Shown in pieces: positions 20,894 through 32,739 of a stretch of DNA of 64,000 nt. Every line of letters starts with the position of its first letter. Within the stretch, counting starts at the first letter, position 1. Position numbers and translations under genes: made by a program. The stretch lies in assembly GCF_042647165.1 (NCBI RefSeq), contig NZ_JBHRUV010000017.1, one strand, 5' to 3'. A model generated the notes under the pieces. The model saw only the letters and a program-made list of their open reading frames with translations. It had not been told where the DNA came from and made no database searches. This DNA comes from Camelimonas abortus. GTDB taxonomy: Bacteria > Pseudomonadota > Alphaproteobacteria > Rhizobiales > Beijerinckiaceae.

Positions 20894-23143
20894 ATGAGCG
20901 CATCATCCGGCAATTTGATGAACGGGACGTCGCCAGCGGCCGGAGCCGGGACGCGGCGGCAGATCGTCGACGTGCTCGCGCCCCTCGCCCTCGACGCAGT
21001 CTGGTCCTATTACGCGCCGGCCGGCGACGCCCTGGCTGAAGGCGACGTGGTGCGCATTCCCTTCGGCGCGCGCGAGGCGTGGGGCGTGGTCTGGAGCGTG
21101 TGGCCGCCCGATGCGCCGCCGCCGGAGCGGCGGCTGAAAACCGTTCTCGGCCGGATTGACGTTCCGCCCCTGCCTGCGGGGCTGCGCCGGCTGCTGGACT
21201 GGGTGGCCCGCTACACGCTGGCGCCGCGCGGCCAGGTGCTGCGGCTGGCGATCCGCGCGCCGGAGCGGGTTCCGCCGGAGCCGCCGCGCGTCGGCGTCGT
21301 GCTTACCGGCAGGACGCCGGCCCGCATGACCGCGGCGCGAAAAAAGGCGCTGGAGGCGATGGCTGGCCGCGCGATCATGGACCGGCGCGAGCTGGCGAAG
21401 GCGGCGGGCGTCAGCGCCACGGTGATCAGCGGCCTCATCGACGACGGTTCGCTGGCGACCGCGCCCATGCCCGAGCTGCAGGCGCCGCGGCCGGACCCGG
21501 ATCACGCGCCGGCGCAGCTGTCCGGCGCCCAGGCCGCAGCCGCCGAGGCGCTGCGCGCCGCGGTGCGCGACAACGCTTTCTCGGTGACCCTGCTGCAGGG
21601 CGTTACCGGCTCGGGCAAGACCGAGACCTATTTTGAGGCGGTGGCCGAAGCCTTGCGCCACGGCCGGCAGGCGCTGGTCATGTTGCCGGAGATCGCCCTG
21701 ACGGCGCAGTTTCTCGACCGTTTCGCCGCCCGCTTCGGCGTTCGCCCGGCCGAATGGCACTCGGCGCTGACGCCCCGCCAGCGCGAACGCACCCTCGCGG
21801 GCGTGGCGAACGGGGACGTGCGCGTGGTCGCCGGGGCGCGCTCGGCCCTGTTCCTGCCCTACGCCAGCCTTGGCCTCATCGTCGTGGATGAGGAGCACGA
21901 GGCGGCCTACAAGCAGGAGGACGGCGTTCACTATCACGCCCGCGACATGGCGGTGGTGCGCGGTCGGATCGAAGGGTTTCCGGTGGTGCTCGCTTCGGCG
22001 ACGCCGTCGCTGGAGAGCCTCGTGAACGCGGAGCGCGGCCGCTACCGGCTGCTGCAGCTGCCGGAGCGTTTCGGCCAGCGCGTGATGCCCGGGCTCAGCG
22101 TCGTGGACCTGCGTCGTCATGCGCCGCCGCGCGGAAAATGGGTTTCGGAGCCGCTGCTGGCGGCGGCGCGCGAGACGCTGGAGCGCGGCGAGCAGGTGCT
22201 TTTTTATCTCAACCGTCGCGGTTACGCCCCGGTGACGGTCTGCCGCTCATGCGGCCACCGGGCCGGTTGCCCCAACTGCTCGACGACGCTGGTCGAGCAC
22301 CGCTTCCGCCGGGCGCTGATGTGTCACCACTGCGGCCATGTGGAGCGCCGGCCGGACGCATGCCCTGCGTGCGGCGAGGTCGATTCGCTGGTCCCCGCCG
22401 GCCCCGGCGTGGAGCGGCTGGCGGAGGAGGTCGCCGGCTATTTCCCGGGCGTTCCCATCGTCACCCTGTCCAGCGATCTCGCCGGCGGGACCGCCCGTAT
22501 CCGTGAGGAGCTGGCGGCCGTCGCCGAGGGGCGGGTCCAGATCGTGGTCGGCACCCAGCTCATCTCCAAGGGCCACAATTTCCCGCAGCTCACCCTGGTC
22601 GGCGTGGTGGACGCCGACGTGGGGCTCGCCTCCGGCGATCCGCGCGGCGCCGAGCGCACCTTCCAGATGCTCCAGCAGGTGACCGGCCGCGCCGGCCGCG
22701 GCGACCGGCCGGGGCGGGCCATCCTGCAGACGCACCAGCCCGACCACCCGGTGATGACCGCCCTGCTTTCCGGAGACGCCGGACGGTTCTACCGGGAGGA
22801 GATGGCGCTGCGGCAGGCGGCGGGGCTGGCGCCGTTCGGGCGGCTGGCCGCGATCATCGTCGCCGGTCCGGACCGCAACGAAGCCGAGGCGCACGCCCGC
22901 GCCCTCGCCCGCGCCGCCCACGCCCTTTCCGCTTCCCGCACGGGGGACGGCGACATTCTCACCCTGGGGCCGGCCGAGGCGCCGCTCGCTGTGGTGCGGG
23001 GGCTGCATCGCTTCCGGCTGCTGTTCAAATGCGACCGGGGCGTCGACCTGCAGGGGTTCCTGCGCCGCATGCTGGCCCAGGCGCCGCCGCCGTCATCGCG
23101 CGTGCGGGTGACTGTCGACATTGATCCACAGAGCTTCCACTGA
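20894..23143 (+). CDS. priA: Primosomal protein N' (replication restart helicase)
   Basis: PriA recognises stalled forks and reloads the replicative helicase. The 749-residue protein has an N-terminal DNA-binding domain (about 20-120), a superfamily 2 helicase domain with Walker A GVTGSGKT and the DEEH box (VVDEEHEAAYKQ), then a zinc-binding region with paired cysteines (CRSCGHRAGCPNC, CHHCGH, CPACG), and the second helicase lobe with GTQLISKGHNFPQLTLVGV and QVTGRAGR. It is divergent from xerC and followed by the non-coding region before atpHAGDC. Confidence 0.95.
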   Translation: MSASSGNLMNGTSPAAGAGTRRQIVDVLAPLALDAVWSYYAPAGDALAEGDVVRIPFGAREAWGVVWSVWPPDAPPPERRLKTVLGRIDVPPLPAGLRRLLDWVARYTLAPRGQVLRLAIRAPERVPPEPPRVGVVLTGRTPARMTAARKKALEAMAGRAIMDRRELAKAAGVSATVISGLIDDGSLATAPMPELQAPRPDPDHAPAQLSGAQAAAAEALRAAVRDNAFSVTLLQGVTGSGKTETYFEAVAEALRHGRQALVMLPEIALTAQFLDRFAARFGVRPAEWHSALTPRQRERTLAGVANGDVRVVAGARSALFLPYASLGLIVVDEEHEAAYKQEDGVHYHARDMAVVRGRIEGFPVVLASATPSLESLVNAERGRYRLLQLPERFGQRVMPGLSVVDLRRHAPPRGKWVSEPLLAAARETLERGEQVLFYLNRRGYAPVTVCRSCGHRAGCPNCSTTLVEHRFRRALMCHHCGHVERRPDACPACGEVDSLVPAGPGVERLAEEVAGYFPGVPIVTLSSDLAGGTARIREELAAVAEGRVQIVVGTQLISKGHNFPQLTLVGVVDADVGLASGDPRGAERTFQMLQQVTGRAGRGDRPGRAILQTHQPDHPVMTALLSGDAGRFYREEMALRQAAGLAPFGRLAAIIVAGPDRNEAEAHARALARAAHALSASRTGDGDILTLGPAEAPLAVVRGLHRFRLLFKCDRGVDLQGFLRRMLAQAPPPSSRVRVTVDIDPQSFH

Positions 23144-23503
23144 AAGCGGCGGTCGCGACGACCGGCCGGGTTGACGGCGCCGCCCGGAAAAGCCTGACTT
23201 CCGGCGTTACGGAGGCGCTGAATCACCATCGTCGCCCGCTGTCGCCCCGCGCAGCGCGCGGACGCGTTGCGCCAGACGCAATCTGGTTCGCCGCGGCCAT
23301 GCGAAAATTGGGCGTAAACGTGACGCTCCTGCGACGTTGAAGCGTCTGCAGGCGGTTGCGCGTCCATAGTCACCATGATAGGTGACCTGCCAACGGGTCG
23401 CTGAAAACGCCTCCCGCTCCCTGTCCATGTGCTCGCGCGATGCGGCGCGTCACGCAAGGTGACGCTGCGCGTGCGAACGTGAGCCTGAAAGTGAGACGCC
23501 GAC
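23144..23503. promoter_or_regulatory. Non-coding region upstream of atpHAGDC with GTCAC dyads
   Basis: No gene is evident in these 360 bases, which must contain the atp promoter. Two related inverted repeats occur: GTCACC-N6-GGTGAC at 23369-23386 and GCGTCAC-N5-GTGACGC at 23447-23465. Both contain GTCAC/GTGAC arms. The second lies 38 bp before the atpH start. I could not pick a convincing -35/-10 pair. Confidence 0.45.
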
Positions 23504-24078
23504 GTGGCCGAACAGCCTTCATTGACAGGTCCGATTTCAGGGGTCGCAGCCCGTTACGCCTCCGCCTTGCTTGAAACGGCGGCCGAGGCTGGCGCGGCGG
23601 CGATCGATCAGGTTGAAGCTGACCTCAGCCGATTCGACGCCCTGGTGAAGGAGAGCGCCGACCTGCAGCGCCTCGTCCGGAGTCCGGTGTTTTCGGCGGA
23701 CGAGCAACTTGCGGCTGTCACCGCGATCCTTGATCGGTCCGGCATTAGCGGTCTTGCCGCCAATTTTCTGAAACTCGTCGCATCCCGTCGCCGGCTGTTC
23801 GCAGTCCAGCAGATGATTGCGGCGTACAAGGCGATGGTCGCAGCCCGCAAGGGCGTGGTCCGCGCTGACGTGACGCTGGCGAGCCAGCCCTCCGACCAGG
23901 TCATCGCCGACCTGAAGCAGGCGCTGCGCGATGTCGCCGGCGGCGATGTCGACCTGCATGTGAAAATCGACCCGTCGATCATCGGCGGGATTATCGTCAG
24001 GCTTGGCAGCCGGATGCTGGACGCCAGCCTGCGTAGCAAACTCAATTCGATCCGTCTCGCGATGAAAGAGGTCGGCTG

Positions 24079-24079
<1 letters not shown>
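23504..24079 (+). CDS. atpH: F1Fo ATP synthase delta subunit
   Basis: The delta subunit joins the F1 head to the peripheral stalk. The 191-residue protein shows GVAARYASALLETA at its start and the C-terminal signature VKIDPSIIGGIIVRLGSRMLDASLRSKL. The start is GTG at 23504, after a weak site (AAGTGAG). Its TGA overlaps the atpA ATG by one base. It is the first gene of a separate F1 operon; in alphaproteobacteria the Fo genes (atpIBEF) usually lie elsewhere, and none is in this window. Confidence 0.95.
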
Positions 24080-25608
<1,529 letters not shown>

Positions 25609-25625
25609 TTTGAAGGGCGCCAGGC

Positions 25626-26507
25626 ATGGCCTCGCTGAAGGATCTCCGCAATCGAATCGCCTCGGTGAAGGCGACGCAGAAAATCACCAAGGCCATGCAG
25701 ATGGTCGCGGCGGCGAAGCTCCGCCGCGCCCAGAGCGCGGCCGAGGCTGCGCGTCCGTTCGCCGAACGCATGGGGCAGGTGCTCGGCAATCTCGCCGCGG
25801 GCGTCGCCGGTCAGCCGGGGGCGCCGCGGCTTCTGGCCGGCACCGGCTCGGACAGGGTTCACCTCCTCGTGGTCTGCACGGGCGAGCGCGGCCTTGCCGG
25901 CGCGTTCAACTCGTCGATCGTGCGCCGCGCCCGTGAAGACGCACAGCGGCTCATCGCCGAGGGCAAGACGGTGAAGCTCCTGCTGGTCGGCAAGAAGGGC
26001 CATGACGCCCTGCGCCGCCAGTTCGAGGGTCATATCGTTGACTTCGTCGAGCTGCGCGGCGTCAAGGAGCTGACCTGGGACGTCGCCGACGGCATCGGTC
26101 GCAAGGTGCTCGACCTGTTCAACGCCGGCGAGTTCGACATCGCGACGCTGTACTACGCGCAGTTCCAGTCGGTGATCTCGCAGGTCCCGACCGCCCAGCA
26201 GATCATTCCGGCGCAGATCCCGCAGGATGGCGGCGCCGATCGCCTCGGCGGCGCGGTCTACGAGTACGAGCCGGGCGAGGAGGAAATCCTCGAGACCCTG
26301 CTGCCGCGCAACGTGACCGTGCAGATCCTGCGCGCGCTTCTGGAAAACAACGCGTCGTTCTACGGCGCCCAGATGACCGCCATGGACAACGCCACGCGCA
26401 ATGCGGGCGAAATGATCCGCAAGCAGACGCTCGTGTACAACCGCACGCGTCAGGCGATGATCACGAAGGAACTGATCGAGATCATCTCCGGCGCGGAGGC
26501 GCTCTGA
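25626..26507 (+). CDS. atpG: F1Fo ATP synthase gamma subunit
   Basis: Gamma is the rotating central shaft of F1. The 293-residue protein has the expected N-terminal coiled coil MASLKDLRNRIASVKATQKI, then TKAMQMVAAAKLRRAQ, and the C-terminal coiled coil with MTAMDNATRNAGEMI and NRTRQAMITKELIEIISGAEAL. The body in between fits the Rossmann-like domain of the family. It sits between atpA and atpD in the standard order, with a 137-nt gap before atpD. Confidence 0.97.
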   Translation: MASLKDLRNRIASVKATQKITKAMQMVAAAKLRRAQSAAEAARPFAERMGQVLGNLAAGVAGQPGAPRLLAGTGSDRVHLLVVCTGERGLAGAFNSSIVRRAREDAQRLIAEGKTVKLLLVGKKGHDALRRQFEGHIVDFVELRGVKELTWDVADGIGRKVLDLFNAGEFDIATLYYAQFQSVISQVPTAQQIIPAQIPQDGGADRLGGAVYEYEPGEEEILETLLPRNVTVQILRALLENNASFYGAQMTAMDNATRNAGEMIRKQTLVYNRTRQAMITKELIEIISGAEAL

Positions 26508-26644
26508 GCGAACTCATCAGGCCGGCGCGCGCCGCTCGGCGGTCGCGGAGCCGGCCAACGTCAATTCCAGTGCGACGCGCGGAGATCCGCAGCGCTCGAC
26601 AATTCTGAAGGCGAGGCCCGTACGGGCTCGGACGGGAGCTTCCC

Positions 26645-28084
<1,440 letters not shown>

Positions 28085-28210
28085 GCATGACGGGCCCCGC
28101 GACCGCGCGGGGCCTCCCGTCCTGCGGGCGGCGCGTGGCCCGCTGAGACGCTTCTCACTTGCTGTATCGTCTGGCGGGACACGCCAGAAGCCATTTTGGA
28201 GCAGCGCCCC

Positions 28211-28612
28211 ATGGCGGAAAATTTCCACTTTGAACTGGTCGCCCCGGAGCGCCTGCTGTTCTCGGGCGAGGTCGAGGCGGTGATCGTGCCGTCGGTCAAC
28301 GGCGACATCACCGTGCTGGCGAAACATGCTCCGCTGATGGCCGTTCTGAAGCCGGGCGTCATCACTGTCGAGACTCCTGGCAAGGCGCAGGCCATTTTCG
28401 TTCGCGGCGGCTTCGCCGACGTTCGTCCGGAAGGGCTCACCATTCTCGCCGAGCAGGCAGTGCCGGTTGAGGAGCTTACCGACGAACTGATCGACGTGGT
28501 GATCAAGGAGGCCGAGAAGGCCGTTGACGCCGCCACCGACGACGACCAGCGCCGCATCGCGCTGGAGCGCCTTGGCCAGCTGCAGGAAGTCCGGGGTTTA
28601 CTGAACAGCTGA
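28211..28612 (+). CDS. atpC: F1Fo ATP synthase epsilon subunit
   Basis: Epsilon couples the rotor to F1 and inhibits ATP hydrolysis. The 133-residue protein starts MAENFHFELVAPERLLFSGE and has the N-terminal beta-sandwich (about 1-85: EAVIVPSVNGDITVLAKHAPLM is typical) and a C-terminal helical hairpin. The ATG at 28211 follows GGAG and was chosen over a possible start at 28196. It ends the atpHAGDC operon, with a terminator about 70 nt downstream. Confidence 0.94.
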   Translation: MAENFHFELVAPERLLFSGEVEAVIVPSVNGDITVLAKHAPLMAVLKPGVITVETPGKAQAIFVRGGFADVRPEGLTILAEQAVPVEELTDELIDVVIKEAEKAVDAATDDDQRRIALERLGQLQEVRGLLNS

Positions 28613-28680
28613 CCGTTGGGCGGAACGACCGTTTTGACGCAGGCCGGATCCGGGATTTTCTCGCCGATCCGGTATACATG

Positions 28681-28707
28681 AACCCGGCCGCCGAGGCCGG
28701 GTTTTTT
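28681..28707 (+). terminator. Intrinsic terminator of atpHAGDC
   Basis: AACCCGGCC, a GCCGA loop and GGCCGGGTT form a perfect 9-bp stem ending in a run of six T. Confidence 0.9.
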
Positions 28708-28756
28708 CTTGACGGCTTCTCTCGCCGGCGATCCGCAAACGAACGGGCGACAGTCA

Positions 28757-29512
28757 ATGGACATCATGGGATTCGCCAATCCCGCCATTTTCATGCGCTG
28801 GAGCGGCAGGGCGCTGCCCTGGCTGGCCGGCGCCGGCGCGGCCATGCTCGCCGCTTCGCTGTGGCTGGCGTTTCGCGCTCCGGCCGATTACCAGCAGGGC
28901 GAGACGGTGCGCATCATGTTCGTCCACGTTCCGGCGGCGTGGCTTTCCCTGTTCATCTACGTGCTGATGTCCGCCTCCGCCCTCGGCACGCTCGTGTGGC
29001 GCCATCCCCTGGCCGACGTGTCGCAGAAGGCGGCCGCGCCCATCGGCATGGTTTTCACGCTGCTGTGCCTTGTCACCGGCTCAATCTGGGGCAAGCCGAT
29101 GTGGGGGACATGGTGGGTGTGGGACGCGCGCCTCACCTCGGTGCTGGTGCTGTTTCTGATGTATTGCGGCATTCTCGCCCTGTGGCGGGCGATTGAAGAT
29201 CCGGCGCGCGCGGCGCGGGCGGCGGCTGTGCTCACGCTCGTGGGCTTCGTCAACGTGCCGGTCATCAAGTTCTCGGTGGACTGGTGGAATACGTTGCACC
29301 AGCCCGCCTCCGTGCTGCGGCTCGATGGCCCGGCGCTGCATCCGGCGATGCTCTGGCCGCTGCTGGCGATGGCGGTCTCGCTGACAGTGGTGATGCTGGC
29401 CATGCACATGGCGGCCATGCGCACCGAGATTCTGGCGCGACGCGTGCGTGCGCGGCGCATCATGCTGCTCGACCGGCTCGCCCGGCGGAATGCGGCGGCG
29501 GGAGGACGCTGA
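28757..29512 (+). CDS. ccmC: Cytochrome c maturation protein C (heme handling)
   Basis: CcmC is an integral membrane protein that loads heme onto the chaperone CcmE during cytochrome c maturation. The 251-residue protein has six predicted transmembrane segments, the conserved tryptophan motif WGTWWVWDARLTS in a periplasmic loop, and flanking histidines (FVHVPAAWLS and NTLHQPAS) expected to bind heme. The ATG at 28757 gives MDIMGFANP; 28766 is an alternative. The upstream neighbour is atpC, so the usual partners ccmA and ccmB are not here. It overlaps ccmD by one base. Confidence 0.93.
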   Translation: MDIMGFANPAIFMRWSGRALPWLAGAGAAMLAASLWLAFRAPADYQQGETVRIMFVHVPAAWLSLFIYVLMSASALGTLVWRHPLADVSQKAAAPIGMVFTLLCLVTGSIWGKPMWGTWWVWDARLTSVLVLFLMYCGILALWRAIEDPARAARAAAVLTLVGFVNVPVIKFSVDWWNTLHQPASVLRLDGPALHPAMLWPLLAMAVSLTVVMLAMHMAAMRTEILARRVRARRIMLLDRLARRNAAAGGR

Positions 29513-29700
29513 TGGCGGGGGGAACAGATCCATATCTCGGCTATGTGGCCGCAGCCTACGGGGCGGCGTTTCTGGCGCTGGGCGGCCTCACGCTGTGGCT
29601 GGCGATATCCGCGCGGGCCGTGCGCCGCGAGGCCGCCGCGCTGGAGGAGCAGATCGCGCGGGCGGGCCTTGCGCGCGCCGGCACGGAGAGCGGGACATGA
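29512..29700 (+). CDS. ccmD: Heme exporter protein CcmD
   Basis: CcmD is a small membrane protein that helps release holo-CcmE from the CcmABC complex. The 62-residue product begins MAGGTDPYLGYVAAAYGAAF, with one hydrophobic helix (about 10-33) and a charged cytoplasmic tail with REAAALEEQI, as in the family. It starts one base inside ccmC and its stop overlaps the ccmG start in ATGA, so the three genes are translationally coupled. Confidence 0.88.
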   Translation: MAGGTDPYLGYVAAAYGAAFLALGGLTLWLAISARAVRREAAALEEQIARAGLARAGTESGT

Positions 29701-30284
29701 GCGGTGAAGCCGGCCGGCGCGGCGGCGGGCGCGCCCTGCTGTTCATTCCTCTTGTCGCCTTCCTGTGTCTCGCCGTGTTTCTCGGCCTGCGGCTGCTGTC
29801 CGGGCGGGATCCGTCGGTGGTTCCGTCCGCCCTTGTCGGCAGGCCGGCGCCGGCGCTTCAGCTGCCGCCTCTCGAGGCGGACGGCCGGCCGCTGCGGCCC
29901 GCGCCCAGTGCGGCGCTGCTCCGCGATGGCAAGGTTTCGGTGATAAATTTCTGGGCGTCGTGGTGCGCGCCATGCCGCCTGGAGCATCCGCTGCTGATGG
30001 AGCTGGCGCGGCGGGGGGACGTTCAGGTCGTCGGGGTGAACTACAAGGACGCGGCGGAGAACGCGCGCCGGTTTCTTGGCCAGCTGGGGGACCCTTTCGT
30101 CGCCATCGGCGTCGACCGGCAGGGGGCGGCGGCCATTGAATGGGGCGTGTACGGCGTACCGGAGACGTTCATCGTCGACAGCGCCGGGGTGGTGCGTCAT
30201 CGCCACGTCGGGCCGCTGACCGCGGAGGCGCTCGCCGGCTCCTTCGGCAGGGCGCTGCAGGAGGCCGCAACGCCGCGGAAATGA
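29697..30284 (+). CDS. ccmG: Thiol:disulfide interchange protein CcmG/DsbE
   Basis: CcmG is a periplasmic, membrane-anchored thioredoxin-like protein that keeps apocytochrome c cysteines reduced. The 195-residue protein has an N-terminal anchor helix (about 14-36), the active-site motif WASWCAPCRLEHP, VVGVNYKDAAENARRFL, and the cis-proline segment YGVPETFIVD followed by the family's HRHVGPL. It overlaps ccmD by four bases. The adenylate cyclase gene begins 16 nt after it. Confidence 0.93.
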   Translation: MSGEAGRRGGGRALLFIPLVAFLCLAVFLGLRLLSGRDPSVVPSALVGRPAPALQLPPLEADGRPLRPAPSAALLRDGKVSVINFWASWCAPCRLEHPLLMELARRGDVQVVGVNYKDAAENARRFLGQLGDPFVAIGVDRQGAAAIEWGVYGVPETFIVDSAGVVRHRHVGPLTAEALAGSFGRALQEAATPRK

Positions 30285-30300
30285 CGGGGTGGGGCAGGGC

Positions 30301-31647
30301 ATGGCGAGACTGGCGCATTCTGAAGGGCGGGAGCTGCTCCGGCAGGCTGATCTCGACGCCGAGCGTCAGGTCAGCTATGTGCGCATCGCCACCGCCACGC
30401 TGCTGTACCTGCTGATCCGGCTCCTCGCCGATCCCGAGGATTTCACCGCGCAGTCATCCGCCGCCATGCTGCGTACGGCGGAGGCGACGCTGGCGCTGCT
30501 GTTCCTCTCCGGCGTGGCGGCCCTTGCGCTGGTGTGGAGCGGCATGTGGCGGGCGTGGATGACTTACCTCACCGTCACGCTGGATACCGTGGTGGTGCTC
30601 GCCAATCTCGCCATCACCGCCGCCTTCACGCCGCTGAGCGGCGATTTCATCAGCGCCTATCCGGCGGCCGCCGCCATCCCGCTGGTGCTCATGACCTCGA
30701 CCGTGCGCATGCGGCCGGAGGTGCAGGCGTACTGCGCGCTGCTGATCCTCGCCGGCGTCCTGCTGATTGCGCTGGGCAACGGCCACCTGACCTATGAGGA
30801 GCGCAAGAAAATCGTCGGGCCGCTGGCGGCCATGTTCGGCGAAAACGCCAACGCCACGCGTCTGCTGATTCTCGCCGGCATGGGCGGCGTCACCTGGGTG
30901 GCTGCGGTGCGCGGCCGCAACCAGCTGCTGCGCGCCGTCGATGAAACCCGGCGACGCCTGAACCTTGGCCGTTACCTGCCGTCGGAGCTGTCGCACATCC
31001 TCGCCACCAGCAGCATGGACGAGCTGAAAAAAGGCAGCCGTCGCAACGTCGGCCTGATGTTCGTCGACATCCGCAACTCCACCGCCATGGAGGAAAGCCT
31101 CGACGCGCCGACCCTGAGCGTGATGATCAATGACTTCCGGGAGCGCCTGACGCGAATCGCCCAGAAGCACGACGTCATCATCGACAAGTTCATCGGCGAC
31201 GGAGCCCTGCTGGTCTCAGGCATCCTTGAAACGCGTCCCGACGACGCCAGGCGGATTGTCGAGTGCGGCAAGGAGATCCTGCTCGCCATCCATGAATGGT
31301 CGCGTCGGCGCGAGGCGCAGGGAGCCCCGCCGGTGCGCGTCGGCGTCGGCGTTCACTACGGCGAGGCTTTCGTCGGCGCCGTCGGCAACGACGACCGGCT
31401 GGAATTCACGGTGCTGGGCGACGCCGTCAATGTCGCCGCCCGTCTCGAGCAGATGACCAAGACCGCCGGCACGCCCATGCTGGTTTCCGGCGACGCGCTC
31501 GCCGCCGCCGGTCTGGCCGGCGAAGAGTCGGCGGCGGAATACCGGTTCGTCGGCACGCAGCTGCTGCGCGGCCGCACCGAGCCGGTGCCGGTCTACGCGC
31601 CTGCCGTGGCTGACCGGATCGTCGGCCCGGCGCCGGTCACTCAATGA
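30301..31647 (+). CDS. Membrane-anchored class III adenylate cyclase
   Basis: The 448-residue protein has an N-terminal membrane domain of about six helices (roughly residues 20-205), a short linker with RRRLNLGRYLPSELSHIL, and a C-terminal class III cyclase domain (about 250-420). The metal-binding Asp is in LMFVDIRNST, the substrate-binding Lys and second metal Asp in DKFIGDGALLVSG, and the transition-state Asn and Arg in LGDAVNVAARLE. The lysine in KFIGD favours ATP over GTP, so cAMP is the likely product. The ATG at 30301 was chosen; a GTG at 30289 is possible. It follows ccmG closely and converges on yciB with an 11-bp overlap. No target is known. Confidence 0.88.
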   Translation: MARLAHSEGRELLRQADLDAERQVSYVRIATATLLYLLIRLLADPEDFTAQSSAAMLRTAEATLALLFLSGVAALALVWSGMWRAWMTYLTVTLDTVVVLANLAITAAFTPLSGDFISAYPAAAAIPLVLMTSTVRMRPEVQAYCALLILAGVLLIALGNGHLTYEERKKIVGPLAAMFGENANATRLLILAGMGGVTWVAAVRGRNQLLRAVDETRRRLNLGRYLPSELSHILATSSMDELKKGSRRNVGLMFVDIRNSTAMEESLDAPTLSVMINDFRERLTRIAQKHDVIIDKFIGDGALLVSGILETRPDDARRIVECGKEILLAIHEWSRRREAQGAPPVRVGVGVHYGEAFVGAVGNDDRLEFTVLGDAVNVAARLEQMTKTAGTPMLVSGDALAAAGLAGEESAAEYRFVGTQLLRGRTEPVPVYAPAVADRIVGPAPVTQ

Positions 31648-32296
31648 GCGAGCCGCTGTCTTTCTGCGGTTCGCTCTCACCTTCCGGGAGGGCGTAACGG
31701 ATCAGGAGCGGCGTCTGGGCGAGAGCGAACAGCAGGGTGAGCGGCATGATGCCGAACACCTTGAAATTCACCCAGGCGTCAGTAGAGAAGTTGCGCCAGA
31801 CAATCTCGTTCAGAAGCGCGAGCACGAGGAAAAACACGCCCCAGCGCAGGGTGAGCCTGCGCCAGCCCTCGTCGGTCATGCGGATCATCGTGTCCAGCGC
31901 CACGTGCAGCAGCGACCGGCCGCAGGCCAGCCCGCCCAGCAGCGTCACGCCGAACAGGCCGTTCACGATGGTCGGCTTCAGCTTGATGAAGTGGTCGTCG
32001 CGCAGCGCCAGGGTCAGTCCGCCGAACACCAGCACCACCACGGCGGAGACCAGCGGCATCAGCGGCAGTTTGCGCACCAGGGCGTAGTGTATCGCCAGCG
32101 CGGCGACGGTCGCCGCCATGAACACGGCCGTGGCGACGAAAATGCCCGCCTGTTGCGGCGCCAGGGCCGGCGCGGCTGCGCCAGGCAGCGGCGCGAAAAG
32201 CTGGGGGCGCGCGTTGGCGAGGAAAAACGCGCCAAGCGGCCCGAGCTCAAGAACAAATTTCACCAGAGGCGAGATGGGGCGGGCAGGGGCAGGCAC
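31637..32296 (-). CDS. yciB: Septation protein A / YciB family inner-membrane protein
   Basis: This 219-residue polytopic protein belongs to the IspZ/YciB family, linked to envelope integrity and septation. It has about five hydrophobic helices. Family segments include VKFVLELGPLGAFFLANA near the start, FIKLKPTIVNGLFG in the middle, and LRWGVFFLVLALLNEIVWR followed by WVNFKVFGIMPLTLLFALAQTPL. The start is GTG at 32296, 8 nt after AAGGAGCG. The 3' end overlaps the cyclase gene tail to tail. It is probably co-transcribed with the SDHAF4-like gene upstream (65-nt gap). Confidence 0.9.
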   Translation of the reverse strand: MPAPARPISPLVKFVLELGPLGAFFLANARPQLFAPLPGAAAPALAPQQAGIFVATAVFMAATVAALAIHYALVRKLPLMPLVSAVVVLVFGGLTLALRDDHFIKLKPTIVNGLFGVTLLGGLACGRSLLHVALDTMIRMTDEGWRRLTLRWGVFFLVLALLNEIVWRNFSTDAWVNFKVFGIMPLTLLFALAQTPLLIRYALPEGESEPQKDSGSLIE

Positions 32297-32361
32297 GTCA
32301 GGTCGCTCCTTGGCGTGAGGGGGGCCGGAACCGCCGGACGACGGCAGTGCGGCTTGACGAC

Positions 32362-32601
32362 TCAGAAGTCAGAGGCGATGCCGTTGTTCTCCCAGTCGTT
32401 GTAGCGGACGGGATCTGGCCCGCCGCGCCCGCCGAGCTCAACCCTGCTGGCGAGTTCACGGGCGCGCTGCTCCATCGCCGCCCGTCTGGCCTGCGCTTCC
32501 GCCAGCGCCCGCTGGGCGGAGGGAGACAGCGGCTTGCGCGGCGTGGCCGCTTCCGGAGCCGGAGCGTTCCCGGAGGCGTCGGAAGGGGGCGTATCGGTCA
32601 T
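32362..32601 (-). CDS. SDHAF4-family (DUF1674) protein, putative complex II assembly factor
   Basis: The 79-residue product has an Ala/Glu-rich helical N-terminal half (AQRALAEAQARRAAMEQRA) and the diagnostic DUF1674 ending RGGPDPVRYNDWENNGIASDF. The eukaryotic relative SDHAF4 binds flavinylated SdhA and promotes SdhA-SdhB assembly. By analogy this protein may mature the complex II encoded at 4.4-8.2 kb. The ATG at 32601 follows AGGAGA on the minus strand; longer frames upstream look non-coding. It is divergent from htpX. Confidence 0.85.
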   Translation of the reverse strand: MTDTPPSDASGNAPAPEAATPRKPLSPSAQRALAEAQARRAAMEQRARELASRVELGGRGGPDPVRYNDWENNGIASDF

Positions 32602-32739
32602 GACGTCGGTCTCTCCTGCTGACAGGGCGCTGGTATCCCACATTTGGGCCGCGAAAAAGGCGGTTTGCGTCCGCTGCGTCGTGAAAGGGGCCTTTCCGGC
32701 GCCGGAGGCCTTGCCGCAGTGATATGGCGCTTCCCACAT

